From assembly GCA_964571135.1 (NCBI GenBank), contig CAZMZW010000010.1, positions 1 through 64,000 of the forward strand: a DNA stretch of 64,000 nt. The letters run 5' to 3'. The notes beneath the pieces were generated by a model. It had not been told where the DNA came from. It made no database searches and saw only the letters and a program-made list of their open reading frames with translations. The stretch's first letter is position 1, and each line of letters starts with the position of its first letter. Below, one piece after another: positions 1 to 7,975 of the stretch. Source of the stretch: CAZMZW01 sp964571135. GTDB lineage: Bacteria > Chloroflexota > Anaerolineae > Anaerolineales > Anaerolineaceae. The translations under genes and the position numbers were made by a program.

Positions 1-65
1 GATCCGGTTTATTCATCCTGATTTTATTTTTGCTCTTGACATTTAAGACGGTATCATCGAGATCG

Positions 66-150
66 CGAATCTTGCATTTGCGAGGAGCGCTAAGCGTGAC
101 GAAGCAATCTCATTTCGACTTTGAGATCGCTTCGATAAAAACCATCTCGC
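66..150. repeat. Palindromic dispersed repeat, family G (copy 1)
   Basis: The stretch carries a GCGAGGAGCG block followed by GACGAAGCAATCTC and then its near-inverted partner GAGATCGCTTCG. This is the layout of a widespread bacterial intergenic palindrome. Related but shorter pieces occur near 24.11-24.18 kb and 36.56 kb. An ORF spanning it reads through the repeat and is not regarded as a gene. Confidence 0.6.
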
Positions 151-237
151 GAAGGAATAAGGAAAAAAGAGCGAGAGTTTCCGAGCATCGTATAGCCGAT
201 ATAAGGGTTATTAATGGTAGAAAGAGAGAGGTGTGTT

Positions 238-327
238 ATGGCTCTCATAACCAATATCGCGGTTTTTATTGTTGGAATGGTCTTTTTGGGGATGAGCCTG
301 CTGGGTTTGCAGAAGCCGAAGCAGTAA
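238..327 (+). CDS. Putative 29-aa single-span membrane peptide
   Basis: An ATG preceded by GAGAGG at a 6-nt spacing opens a 29-codon frame. The product is almost entirely one hydrophobic segment (residues 2-24, ITNIAVFIVGMVFLGMSLLG) followed by a short basic tail, LQKPKQ. Such peptides occur as small membrane proteins, but no family is recognised. It lies alone upstream of the signalling cluster. The good ribosome site and clean hydrophobic profile argue for a gene; the small size and lack of homology argue against certainty. Confidence 0.4.
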   Translation: MALITNIAVFIVGMVFLGMSLLGLQKPKQ

Positions 328-479
328 TGCAATCCTATTAAAACCAGAAACCCTGTTCATATGCCCATTGTCTAAACAATTAATCAAGTAGGAGAAGAGA
401 AGTATAATCAACTCTGTATTGAGGGCGCGCAATGCGGCCACAATCAGTGATTGACATAATACCCTGAACCCATAGCCTG

Positions 480-497
480 CCACTGATTTGTCAGTGG
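480..497 (+). repeat. Short hairpin upstream of the first histidine kinase
   Basis: CCACTGA, loop TTTG, TCAGTGG form a perfect 7-bp hairpin 22 nt before the histidine kinase start. It is not followed by a clean T-run, so it could be a weak terminator or a leader hairpin. No function can be assigned. Confidence 0.4.
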
Positions 498-518
498 TGG
501 GCTGTTATTTAACAATAA

Positions 519-2762
519 ATGAATAAGAAAAGCTTGAATCCTAAAAAAAATGGGACCAGGGGGCAATCTGGAAAAACGCAAAAAAAGAAACAAAAGATCA
601 GGGAGGAGCCTGAATCAAGAATTCAAAAGCCAATCCAGGCAACCCGAAAACACAGCTCGTTTAAAGGTTCTCTGAAAAAGAAACCCGCTGCTCCGCATGG
701 TACTGTCCCTTCGACAAGCTCAGGGCAGGCTCTGCACCACAACCCCCGCCAGTTGTACCGTACGGCGCTTATCGTTGCCCTATACCTTTTAGCGTTCATC
801 ATTCTCGACCTTGTTACCAAACAGTACGAAGAACTCCCCGGGATTGTCGCCTGGTATCCGCCTGCCGGGCTCACCTATGCCCTCCTGTTGGTTTTCGGGA
901 TGAGATTCGTACCCGGGGTGACGATCGCTTTATTCATTAGCAGTATGTTCGTCTATCGCATGCCGCAGCCCGCCTATTTGCTTTTTTTGTGGGCATTGAT
1001 CATCTCTTTGATCTATGCCGCTGCCGCCGGGTTCCTGCGTCACATCATTCACTTTGATTGGCAGCTGCGAAAATTTCGAGACGTAGCCTGGTTTGTTGTC
1101 ACGGCTCTATTGGCTTCGGCACTTCTTGCCGTGCTTTCCGTGATGAGTTCAGCCTTGAGCAGTAATATGGCCCAAAGCGAAATCCTCAAGGCTATTTTCG
1201 ACTGGTGGATTGGCGAAACAGTGGGCGTCTTGACTATTGCCCCTTTTCTCATGATCGTTGTCATGCCAGGTTTGAAATGGTTTATGGAAGGGATGCCGTT
1301 TAAATTACCCAAGCGCTCGCCAAATCCGCATTTTGCCCCCACTGTCATAGCACAAATGATAATCCTCATTTTTATGCTCTGCTGGGTATTTGGCGGGCGC
1401 GAACCGGGTGGTTATCAGCCCTTGTATCTGATCACTTTACCGCTCATCTGGATCGCCCTGGATCACGGCTTTAAAGGAGCCACAATGGGGGTATTGGTGA
1501 TGAATTTTGGGGTGATGTTGGCATTGTCGATTTTTCGATCTGACCTGGCAAATCTGGGTGAACTACAACTGCTGATGATCGTCAATAGTATTGTCGGCTT
1601 ATTTATGGGTGCGGTCGTCACTGAACGCAAACGCATGGAAGAGGAACTTAAGGGGAGGGAAAAACGCTTTCGGGCGCTCATCGAAAATGGGACAGATGAA
1701 GTTTCTATTATTTCAGTTGAAGGGAAGCTACTATATGAAAGCCCGTCTAAAAATCCTACTCTAGGTTTCAAAGCCGGCAAATTTCTTGGCCAAAACCTTT
1801 TTCAATTGGTGCATCCCGACGATTTGGACCTTGTCCAAAGCATATTCATTCGACTTATAAAGGATGCGAGTTTTCATCCTCGAGAACAATTTCGCTTGCG
1901 TCACCATGACGGAAACTGGCATTGGGTTGAAGCCAACGGTATGAACTTGCTCGCTGAACCAAGTGTCAATGGAATTGTCCTAAACTACCACGATATTACC
2001 GAGCGAAAAAAGGCAGAGGAAGAAATCATCCGCCTCAACCGGGAACTGGAGCAGCGGGTCAAAGACCGCACCACCAAGCTGGAAGATGCCAACCAGGAAC
2101 TGGATGCCTTTGCCTATTCCGTCTCGCACGACCTGCGCGCGCCGCTGCGTGCCATGGAAGGTTTCAGCGAGGCGCTGAAAATTGGTTATCCGGAAAAATT
2201 GGATGAGCAGGGGCAGCACTACCTGGCCCGCATCCAGGAAGCTTCCCTGGAGATGGGCGATCTGATCGAAGCCCTGTTGAGCCTTTCGCGGGTCACCCGG
2301 GACGAATTGAAGAGCGAATCCATTGATCTCAGCCTGATGGCTCGGGAAATTGCAGATGAGATGAAGAAGCAAAACACCAAACGCAAGGTGGAGATCGAAA
2401 TATCAAAGGGCATGGAAGTACAGGGGGATGCCCATTTAATTAAGATCGTCATGGAAAACCTGGTCAATAATGCCTTTAAATTTACCAGTACCCGTGACCA
2501 TGCCCATATTACGATCGGAATGAAAAAGGAAGCCGGTGAGAAGATCTATTTTGTGCGCGATGACGGGGTGGGCTTTGACATGGCTTACGCCAGCAAGCTG
2601 TTCGTGCCTTTCCAGCGACTGCATGAAAAAGAGAAATATTCCGGAAGCGGCATCGGGCTGACCACGGTCAAGCGCATCATCACCCGCCACGGAGGGCGCA
2701 TCTGGGCGGAGGCGGGCGTGGATCAGGGCGCCACTTTTTATTTTACGATCGGAGAACAATAA
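519..2762 (+). CDS. MASE1-type membrane sensor histidine kinase with PAS domain
   Basis: 747 aa. A basic N-terminal extension (1-80) is followed by about eight membrane segments resembling a MASE1 sensor (about 85-365), a PAS domain (about 380-500), a short coiled coil, HisKA and HATPase_c. The phosphoacceptor histidine is His537 in SVSHDLRAPLRAMEGFS; the N box (MENLVNNAFKFTS), G1 (DDGVGFD), F and G2 (GSGIGLTTV) motifs are present. It should autophosphorylate and pass phosphate to the regulator that follows with a 1-nt stop/start overlap. Residues about 62-70 (GTVPSTSSGQA) are encoded by a dispersed repeat, so the extension may be dispensable and the true start could be downstream. The ligand is unknown. 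Confidence 0.9.
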   Translation: MNKKSLNPKKNGTRGQSGKTQKKKQKIREEPESRIQKPIQATRKHSSFKGSLKKKPAAPHGTVPSTSSGQALHHNPRQLYRTALIVALYLLAFIILDLVTKQYEELPGIVAWYPPAGLTYALLLVFGMRFVPGVTIALFISSMFVYRMPQPAYLLFLWALIISLIYAAAAGFLRHIIHFDWQLRKFRDVAWFVVTALLASALLAVLSVMSSALSSNMAQSEILKAIFDWWIGETVGVLTIAPFLMIVVMPGLKWFMEGMPFKLPKRSPNPHFAPTVIAQMIILIFMLCWVFGGREPGGYQPLYLITLPLIWIALDHGFKGATMGVLVMNFGVMLALSIFRSDLANLGELQLLMIVNSIVGLFMGAVVTERKRMEEELKGREKRFRALIENGTDEVSIISVEGKLLYESPSKNPTLGFKAGKFLGQNLFQLVHPDDLDLVQSIFIRLIKDASFHPREQFRLRHHDGNWHWVEANGMNLLAEPSVNGIVLNYHDITERKKAEEEIIRLNRELEQRVKDRTTKLEDANQELDAFAYSVSHDLRAPLRAMEGFSEALKIGYPEKLDEQGQHYLARIQEASLEMGDLIEALLSLSRVTRDELKSESIDLSLMAREIADEMKKQNTKRKVEIEISKGMEVQGDAHLIKIVMENLVNNAFKFTSTRDHAHITIGMKKEAGEKIYFVRDDGVGFDMAYASKLFVPFQRLHEKEKYSGSGIGLTTVKRIITRHGGRIWAEAGVDQGATFYFTIGEQ
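704..729. repeat. Dispersed short palindrome inside histidine kinase gene
   Basis: The core CCCTTCGACAAGCTCAGGG has CCCT/AGGG ends and translates as PSTSSGQA on this strand and as PELVEG-like on the other. From memory this is a very common interspersed repeat in bacterial genomes. It sits in frame in the low-complexity N-terminus of the kinase. Confidence 0.65.
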
Positions 2763-3184
2763 TGAACGAAAAAAGCATCCTGTTGGTGGAAGATAATCCT
2801 GATGATGTGGAACTGACCCTGATGGCTTTGAAGGAAAGCAAGATACTCAATCAGGTCAAGGTTACCCGGGACGGTGTGGAGACATTGGATTACCTTTTTT
2901 GCACAGGCAAATATGCCGACCGCAAACCAGCCAACTTGCCTGAGTTGATCCTGCTTGACCTGAAGCTGCCCAAATTGGGCGGGCTGGAAGTGCTGGAAAA
3001 GCTTCGTGCCGACCCGCGCACCAAATTGATCCCGGTGGTGATCCTCACTTCTTCCAGCGAAGAAGAGGATGTGTTGAAAAGCTACAGCCTGGGAGCCAAC
3101 AGTTACGTGCGCAAACCGGTGGAATTCCATCAATTTGTGGAGGCGGTCCATCAATTGGGTATGTACTGGTTGTTAATCAATGAA
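2739..3184 (+). repeat. 446-bp near-perfect direct repeat, copy 1
   Basis: This segment matches 7471-7916 at every base except 3160 (T here, C at 7892). It covers the last 24 nt of the kinase gene and almost the whole regulator gene. Identity stops sharply at both ends, and the kinase genes upstream are clearly diverged, which points to gene conversion or a very recent copy event. Confidence 0.95.
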
Positions 3185-3199
3185 ACCATAATGAAATAG
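2762..3199 (+). CDS. Single-domain response regulator (Rcp1-like), copy 1
   Basis: 145-aa CheY-like receiver without an output domain. The acidic pocket VEDNPDD (9-15), phosphoacceptor Asp66 in ILLDLKLPKLGG, a T/S switch region (ILTSSS) and the conserved lysine in VRKPV are visible. The YLF..G segment is typical of regulators paired with phytochrome-like or PAS kinases. It overlaps the kinase stop by 1 nt, so it is probably the cognate acceptor. The gene is nearly identical at nucleotide level to the regulator at 7494, differing only in the last few codons. Confidence 0.93.
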   Translation: MNEKSILLVEDNPDDVELTLMALKESKILNQVKVTRDGVETLDYLFCTGKYADRKPANLPELILLDLKLPKLGGLEVLEKLRADPRTKLIPVVILTSSSEEEDVLKSYSLGANSYVRKPVEFHQFVEAVHQLGMYWLLINETIMK

Positions 3200-3256
3200 T
3201 GATGCTCTTTAAGCAATGGCAGTTTGTGAAAAAAGAAAATCAAAGAGAGAGTTACT

Positions 3257-4258
3257 GTGATTAAAAATACATTCAAAAAACAAATAGAAGCCCTGACAAT
3301 TTTTTTAATATTTAGCCTGGTTGGTTCCTGTAACCCCAAGGCAACCCCAACTCCGCCACTTACTCCAATCACTGTCCAGCTGCTATGGACCCACCAGGCC
3401 GAATTTGCGGGATTATATGCTGCCGACCAAAACGGTTATTATGCCAAGGAAGGTTTGACAGTGACCTTCCTGCAAGGTGGTGCGACAGTTGATAATGTGG
3501 CGGCTGTGCAGGAGGGCAAAGCTCAATTCGGAATTGCTTCGGCTGAAGCGCTCATTACTGCACGTGACCAGGGCAAGTCATTGCGTGCCATTGCTGTTGT
3601 TTTTCGCCGCAGCCCTACAGTGTTCGTTTCACTCGCAGATTCAGGCATTACCCGTCCGCAGGATTTTGCAGGCAAGACCATCCGGACAGCTTACACACTT
3701 ATTGCCACCTTGCATGCCATGACCACTTTTGTTGGGATCTCTCCCAGCGAGTACAAAGAAATTGCCAACCTGCCTTCAGATGTATCTATGTTTAAATCTG
3801 GAGAAGTTCCGATCTGGGGGATGAACCTCAACGGGATGTTTATTGCAATCAAGCAGGCGGGTTATAAAGTGAATATTATCTATCCGGATGATTATGGGGT
3901 TCACTTTTATGGGGATGTGATTATCACCACGGATGAACTGATTAAAACCAATCCGGATCTGGCGCAGCGTTTCCTGCGCGCATCTCTTAAAGGCTGGACC
4001 TATGCATTGGAGAATCCAAATACGGTCAGCTCAATGGTGGTTAAGGTTGAACCAAAGGCCGTTATAGCTATTGAAGACGAAAAGATGCTCATCAGTCTGC
4101 CCTTTATCAATACCGGCGAGGCCCATATTGGCATGATGAAAGCAGATATCTGGTCCAGCATGGAGGAGACCTTGCGTGAAGAAAAAGTGCTGACCAAACC
4201 ATTGGATATCAGCCAGGTCTATACCCTCCAATTCCTGGATAAGATCTACGGAAAATAA
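3257..4258 (+). CDS. NMT1/THI5-like substrate-binding lipoprotein
   Basis: 333 aa, GTG start preceded by GAGAGA. The signal peptide ends in a lipobox LVGSC, and a TPTPP-type linker follows, so the protein is probably anchored outside the membrane. The body resembles NMT1/THI5-type periplasmic binding proteins (QLLWTHQAEFAGLYAADQNGYYAKEGL, QFGIASAEALITARDQGK), which bind pyrimidine precursors, riboflavin or other small aromatics. No permease or ATPase lies nearby; it sits between two kinase/regulator pairs, so a role as ligand receptor for one of the kinases is inferred. The actual ligand cannot be read from the sequence. Confidence 0.85.
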   Translation: MIKNTFKKQIEALTIFLIFSLVGSCNPKATPTPPLTPITVQLLWTHQAEFAGLYAADQNGYYAKEGLTVTFLQGGATVDNVAAVQEGKAQFGIASAEALITARDQGKSLRAIAVVFRRSPTVFVSLADSGITRPQDFAGKTIRTAYTLIATLHAMTTFVGISPSEYKEIANLPSDVSMFKSGEVPIWGMNLNGMFIAIKQAGYKVNIIYPDDYGVHFYGDVIITTDELIKTNPDLAQRFLRASLKGWTYALENPNTVSSMVVKVEPKAVIAIEDEKMLISLPFINTGEAHIGMMKADIWSSMEETLREEKVLTKPLDISQVYTLQFLDKIYGK

Positions 4259-4270
4259 AATCAGAGCTTA

Positions 4271-5155
4271 ATGAAAAACCGATCCTTTTTAAACTTTTAT
4301 ATCCTACCTGCTTTTTTACTTGCAATCGCAGCTGCTTTCTTGCGCTTCTGGGCTGCCCCAGAGCTGGAAAGGCTGCCAGCCGATTATGCCAATACGACCC
4401 AATATCTTGAAGTGAGTAGCTTCCGGGACTCTCCAAATGGCGATTGGGCAACCTCCGATTTGATCGCCACCCGCATTGACAGTGCCATCACCCAAAATGG
4501 GGATGCCGTGATCATCCAGTCGGCTCTGCAAATCTATTCCGTGGACGGCGATCTTAATTTTGAGAACTCGGCGCTGTATGGCGTTGATCGCCGCACCCTC
4601 CAGAATGTGTCCGGGCTGGGGGACACTGCCCGTACTGGCCAATTCTATTATGAACCCAATCTAAAGATACAGCCCTTTTCTCTTTGGGACGCCATGTTCA
4701 TTGGTCCCCGCGAAGCAATTTTCGATCATGCGGAAACTGTCAATGGGTTGCTGGTTTATGTTTTTAAATTCAAAACAACCGATCTGGACGAAAGTGCAGG
4801 TTACAACTATCTATCACTAGTGCCCGAAACCTACCTGGCTCAAACGGACGGCCAGGGCACACTATGGATCGAACCCGTTTCAGGAGTGGTGGTGGATTAC
4901 CAGGATGAAGGGGTCAGTTATTTCGTCGATCCGCAGACCGGGAAGCGGGTGGCTGATTTTAATAAATGGAGCGAGCAGTATTCCCCGGAAACAAAGACCA
5001 GTCAGATTCAATTGGCGCAGCGGGAGTGGCAGCGCATCCAGTCGCTGGAGTCCTGGCTGCCAGCAGTTTTGTTTACAACGGGTACCGCCTGGTTCCTGAC
5101 CGGACTTTTTTCTGAAAAGCGAAAAAAAAAGCGGGTTGAAGGCGGAAAAGTGTGA
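4271..5155 (+). CDS. DUF3068/PorA-family-like membrane protein
   Basis: 294 aa with an N-terminal membrane anchor (about 8-28, ILPAFLLAIAAAFLRFW), a long extracytoplasmic beta-rich domain, and a C-terminal membrane segment (about 264-283) followed by a very basic tail. The pattern (membrane helix, W.APELERLPADY, ending in helix plus Lys/Arg tail) fits the DUF3068 family, known from actinobacterial 'porin PorA family' annotations and also found in Chloroflexota. Its stop overlaps the start of the next kinase, so it is probably co-translated and may be an accessory of that sensor. Biochemical role unknown. Confidence 0.7.
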   Translation: MKNRSFLNFYILPAFLLAIAAAFLRFWAAPELERLPADYANTTQYLEVSSFRDSPNGDWATSDLIATRIDSAITQNGDAVIIQSALQIYSVDGDLNFENSALYGVDRRTLQNVSGLGDTARTGQFYYEPNLKIQPFSLWDAMFIGPREAIFDHAETVNGLLVYVFKFKTTDLDESAGYNYLSLVPETYLAQTDGQGTLWIEPVSGVVVDYQDEGVSYFVDPQTGKRVADFNKWSEQYSPETKTSQIQLAQREWQRIQSLESWLPAVLFTTGTAWFLTGLFSEKRKKKRVEGGKV

Positions 5156-7494
5156 TGAAAAAAAGTTTTGGCATTTTTCCCAGGCTGACCATCATCTTTG
5201 TTTTATTTGCAACCGCACTCCTGTTTGTGATCGGAATACTATCGTTTAACAGCCAACGTTCGTCTCTGCAGGCTGCCACCATATCCGAGCTGTTCTCCCT
5301 GGCGATCGAAAAACAAACCTCCTTTAATCGGTGGGTGGAAGCAAAGAAAGCCAACATCATTGCGCTCGCAGATCAATCTGATCTGTCAGTAAAAATTAAT
5401 AATGTATTCATAAATGATGCCAATTCACCCCAGGAAAAAGCAGACCTTCGAAACCATTTCCTCCCCTGGATCGGCAAGGGGCAATTTTTCCTGAGTCTTT
5501 CGATCATTGAGTTCAATACCGGCCAGGCAATTATATCGACAAACATTGATGATGAAGGCAAATACTACGAAAACCAGCCATTTTTTATTAATGGTAAAGG
5601 CAGCCCCTATATTCAAAACATCTCTTATTCATTACAGAGGCAAGCCCCGATCATGGTGGTTTCTGCGCCGGTACGTTCGGCGGATGGCCGGGTGCTGGCC
5701 ATATTGGCAGGCGAGGTGGATTTGCAGGGGATGAACGAGATCATTACCTACCGTACCGGCTTGCGCTTGAGTGATGATGCGTTCCTGGTTAACACATCCA
5801 ATTTATTCATTACTCAGCCGCGTCAGAATCCTGACGTGGCGATCCTGCGCACTGGTGTGCACACCGATGCAGTAAAGGCCTGCTTACTGCATAACAGCGG
5901 TTCGCTCCTGGCGGATGATTATCGCAACATCCCTTCCATAATTGTGTACCGGTGGCTTTCTGACCGCCAGCTTTGCCTGATCGTGAAACTGGACCAAACC
6001 GAAGCCTTTGCGCCTTCATTAAAATTTGGCCAGACCCTGCTCTTTTATGGAGTTTTGGTAATGGTGATAGCGGTTGTGATCACCTATATAGTAGCGACTT
6101 CCTTTACCAACCCGATCCTTGAACTAAAAGAAAAAGCCGAACTGATCAGTAAGGGGGATCTGGATATCCCCATCGAGGTGAAATCCCAGGACGAGATCGG
6201 GCAGCTTGCCAGCACCCTCAAACAAATGGCAGCTAACCTGGCTCACAAGGATGCTTTATTAAAGAAGCATGCAAAAAATCTGGAAATAACAGTTAAGAAA
6301 AGGACAGCAGACCTGTCCAGGACCAATAAATCCCTGCAATCTGAAGTTCTCACGCGCAAACAGATAGAAAAGTCATTAAGGGAGACTCGCGATTATCTTG
6401 AAAACCTGCTCAATTATGCCAACGCCCCGATCATCGTCTGGGACCCGGCCAACAAGATCATCCGTTTCAACCATGCCTTTGAGCGCTTGACGGGTTACTC
6501 CTCCACTGAAGTCATTGGACAAACATTGGAACTCCTTTTCCCTGCAACCAGCCGGGAAGAATTGCTGATCAAGATTACCAACACTTTGAAAGGTGAACAT
6601 TGGGAGTCGGTGGAGATCCCAATCCTGCAAAAAAACGGTCAGACCCGGATGGTTCTTTGGAACTCAGCCAACACCTATGCGGAAGATGGTAAAACCCTCC
6701 AATCCACCATCGCCCAGGGTGTGGATATTACCGAACGAAAGAAAGCCGAACAGAAGGTCCGCCAGCTTAACCAGCAGCTGGACCAGCGCGTCAAGGACCG
6801 CACCGCCCAACTGGCAGCCGCCAATGAGGAACTGGAGGCTTTTGCTTATTCGGTTTCGCATGACCTTCGTGCCCCGCTGCGCGCCATGGACGGCTTTAGC
6901 AATGCGCTCAAAACCAGCTATCCGGAAAAATTGGATGAACAGGGGCAACATTACCTGACCCGCATCCAGGCTGCCTCACACGAGATGGGGCAGTTGATCG
7001 AAGACCTGCTCAACCTCTCGCGAGTCACCCGCAGCGAGTTGAAACAGCAGGCAATTGACTTGAGCGGAATGGCGCGGGCGATCACTGCCGGGCTGAAAAC
7101 ACAATTTCCTGAACGCGATGTGGTTTTTGAAATATCCGATAAAATGAATATTAGCGGTGATACGAACTTGTTTAAAATAGTACTGGAGAACCTGATCAAT
7201 AATGCCTTTAAATTTACCAGCACCCGCGCCCGGGCGCATATTGAAGTTGGAACTGAAGAGCAGAAAGGCAGGCAGGTTTATTTTGTGCGCGACAATGGAG
7301 TGGGTTTTGACATGGCTTATACCAATAAGCTCTTTGTCCCCTTCCAGCGCCTGCATGCGAAGCAGGAATTCCCCGGCACCGGCATCGGGCTGGTCACAGT
7401 GAAGCGCATCATCACACGCCACAGAGGGCGCATCTGGGCGGAGGCAGGCGTGGATCAAGGCGCAACTTTCTATTTTACGATCGGAGAACAATAA
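5155..7494 (+). CDS. dCache-HAMP-PAS sensor histidine kinase
   Basis: About 779 aa. A GTG directly precedes the ATG at 5155; either could start it, and both overlap the preceding stop. Order, numbered from the GTG: membrane helix (11-31), large extracytoplasmic Cache-like domain (about 35-285), membrane helix (297-317), HAMP (318-370), coiled coil, PAS (about 410-530), HisKA with His570 in SVSHDLRAPLRAMDGFS, HATPase_c with N box (LENLINNAFKFTS), DNGVGFD and GTGIGLVTV. The kinase core closely resembles the kinase at 519, while the sensor halves are unrelated, so the core was duplicated and joined to a different input. It overlaps the following regulator by 1 nt. Confidence 0.92.
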   Translation: MKKSFGIFPRLTIIFVLFATALLFVIGILSFNSQRSSLQAATISELFSLAIEKQTSFNRWVEAKKANIIALADQSDLSVKINNVFINDANSPQEKADLRNHFLPWIGKGQFFLSLSIIEFNTGQAIISTNIDDEGKYYENQPFFINGKGSPYIQNISYSLQRQAPIMVVSAPVRSADGRVLAILAGEVDLQGMNEIITYRTGLRLSDDAFLVNTSNLFITQPRQNPDVAILRTGVHTDAVKACLLHNSGSLLADDYRNIPSIIVYRWLSDRQLCLIVKLDQTEAFAPSLKFGQTLLFYGVLVMVIAVVITYIVATSFTNPILELKEKAELISKGDLDIPIEVKSQDEIGQLASTLKQMAANLAHKDALLKKHAKNLEITVKKRTADLSRTNKSLQSEVLTRKQIEKSLRETRDYLENLLNYANAPIIVWDPANKIIRFNHAFERLTGYSSTEVIGQTLELLFPATSREELLIKITNTLKGEHWESVEIPILQKNGQTRMVLWNSANTYAEDGKTLQSTIAQGVDITERKKAEQKVRQLNQQLDQRVKDRTAQLAAANEELEAFAYSVSHDLRAPLRAMDGFSNALKTSYPEKLDEQGQHYLTRIQAASHEMGQLIEDLLNLSRVTRSELKQQAIDLSGMARAITAGLKTQFPERDVVFEISDKMNISGDTNLFKIVLENLINNAFKFTSTRARAHIEVGTEEQKGRQVYFVRDNGVGFDMAYTNKLFVPFQRLHAKQEFPGTGIGLVTVKRIITRHRGRIWAEAGVDQGATFYFTIGEQ

Positions 7495-7916
7495 TGAACG
7501 AAAAAAGCATCCTGTTGGTGGAAGATAATCCTGATGATGTGGAACTGACCCTGATGGCTTTGAAGGAAAGCAAGATACTCAATCAGGTCAAGGTTACCCG
7601 GGACGGTGTGGAGACATTGGATTACCTTTTTTGCACAGGCAAATATGCCGACCGCAAACCAGCCAACTTGCCTGAGTTGATCCTGCTTGACCTGAAGCTG
7701 CCCAAATTGGGCGGGCTGGAAGTGCTGGAAAAGCTTCGTGCCGACCCGCGCACCAAATTGATCCCGGTGGTGATCCTCACTTCTTCCAGCGAAGAAGAGG
7801 ATGTGTTGAAAAGCTACAGCCTGGGAGCCAACAGTTACGTGCGCAAACCGGTGGAATTCCATCAATTTGTGGAGGCGGTCCATCAATTGGGCATGTACTG
7901 GTTGTTAATCAATGAA
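7471..7916 (+). repeat. 446-bp near-perfect direct repeat, copy 2
   Basis: Partner of 2739-3184 with a single mismatch (C at 7892). It spans the last codons of the second kinase and nearly all of the second regulator gene. A 4.7-kb direct repeat spacing means recombination between copies would delete one kinase, the binding protein and the DUF3068-like protein. Confidence 0.95.
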
Positions 7917-7940
7917 GCTCCGCCTTTGAATCATAATTAG
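7494..7940 (+). CDS. Single-domain response regulator (Rcp1-like), copy 2
   Basis: 148 aa, identical to the regulator at 2762 through residue 141; only the C-terminal tail (APPLNHN against TIMK) differs. Phosphoacceptor Asp66 and the acidic pocket are intact. It overlaps the second kinase by 1 nt. Because the two regulators are identical in all active residues, both kinases are expected to phosphorylate either product, merging two sensory inputs into one output. No DNA-binding domain is present, so the output must be protein-protein. Confidence 0.93.
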   Translation: MNEKSILLVEDNPDDVELTLMALKESKILNQVKVTRDGVETLDYLFCTGKYADRKPANLPELILLDLKLPKLGGLEVLEKLRADPRTKLIPVVILTSSSEEEDVLKSYSLGANSYVRKPVEFHQFVEAVHQLGMYWLLINEAPPLNHN

Positions 7941-7975
7941 AAAAATCTAATAGAAGTAGATAAAGTCAAAAACCT

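Noticed and set aside
30..341. 103-codon ORF at the start of the window
   Set aside because: It translates the family G palindrome and overlaps the more credible membrane peptide at 238.
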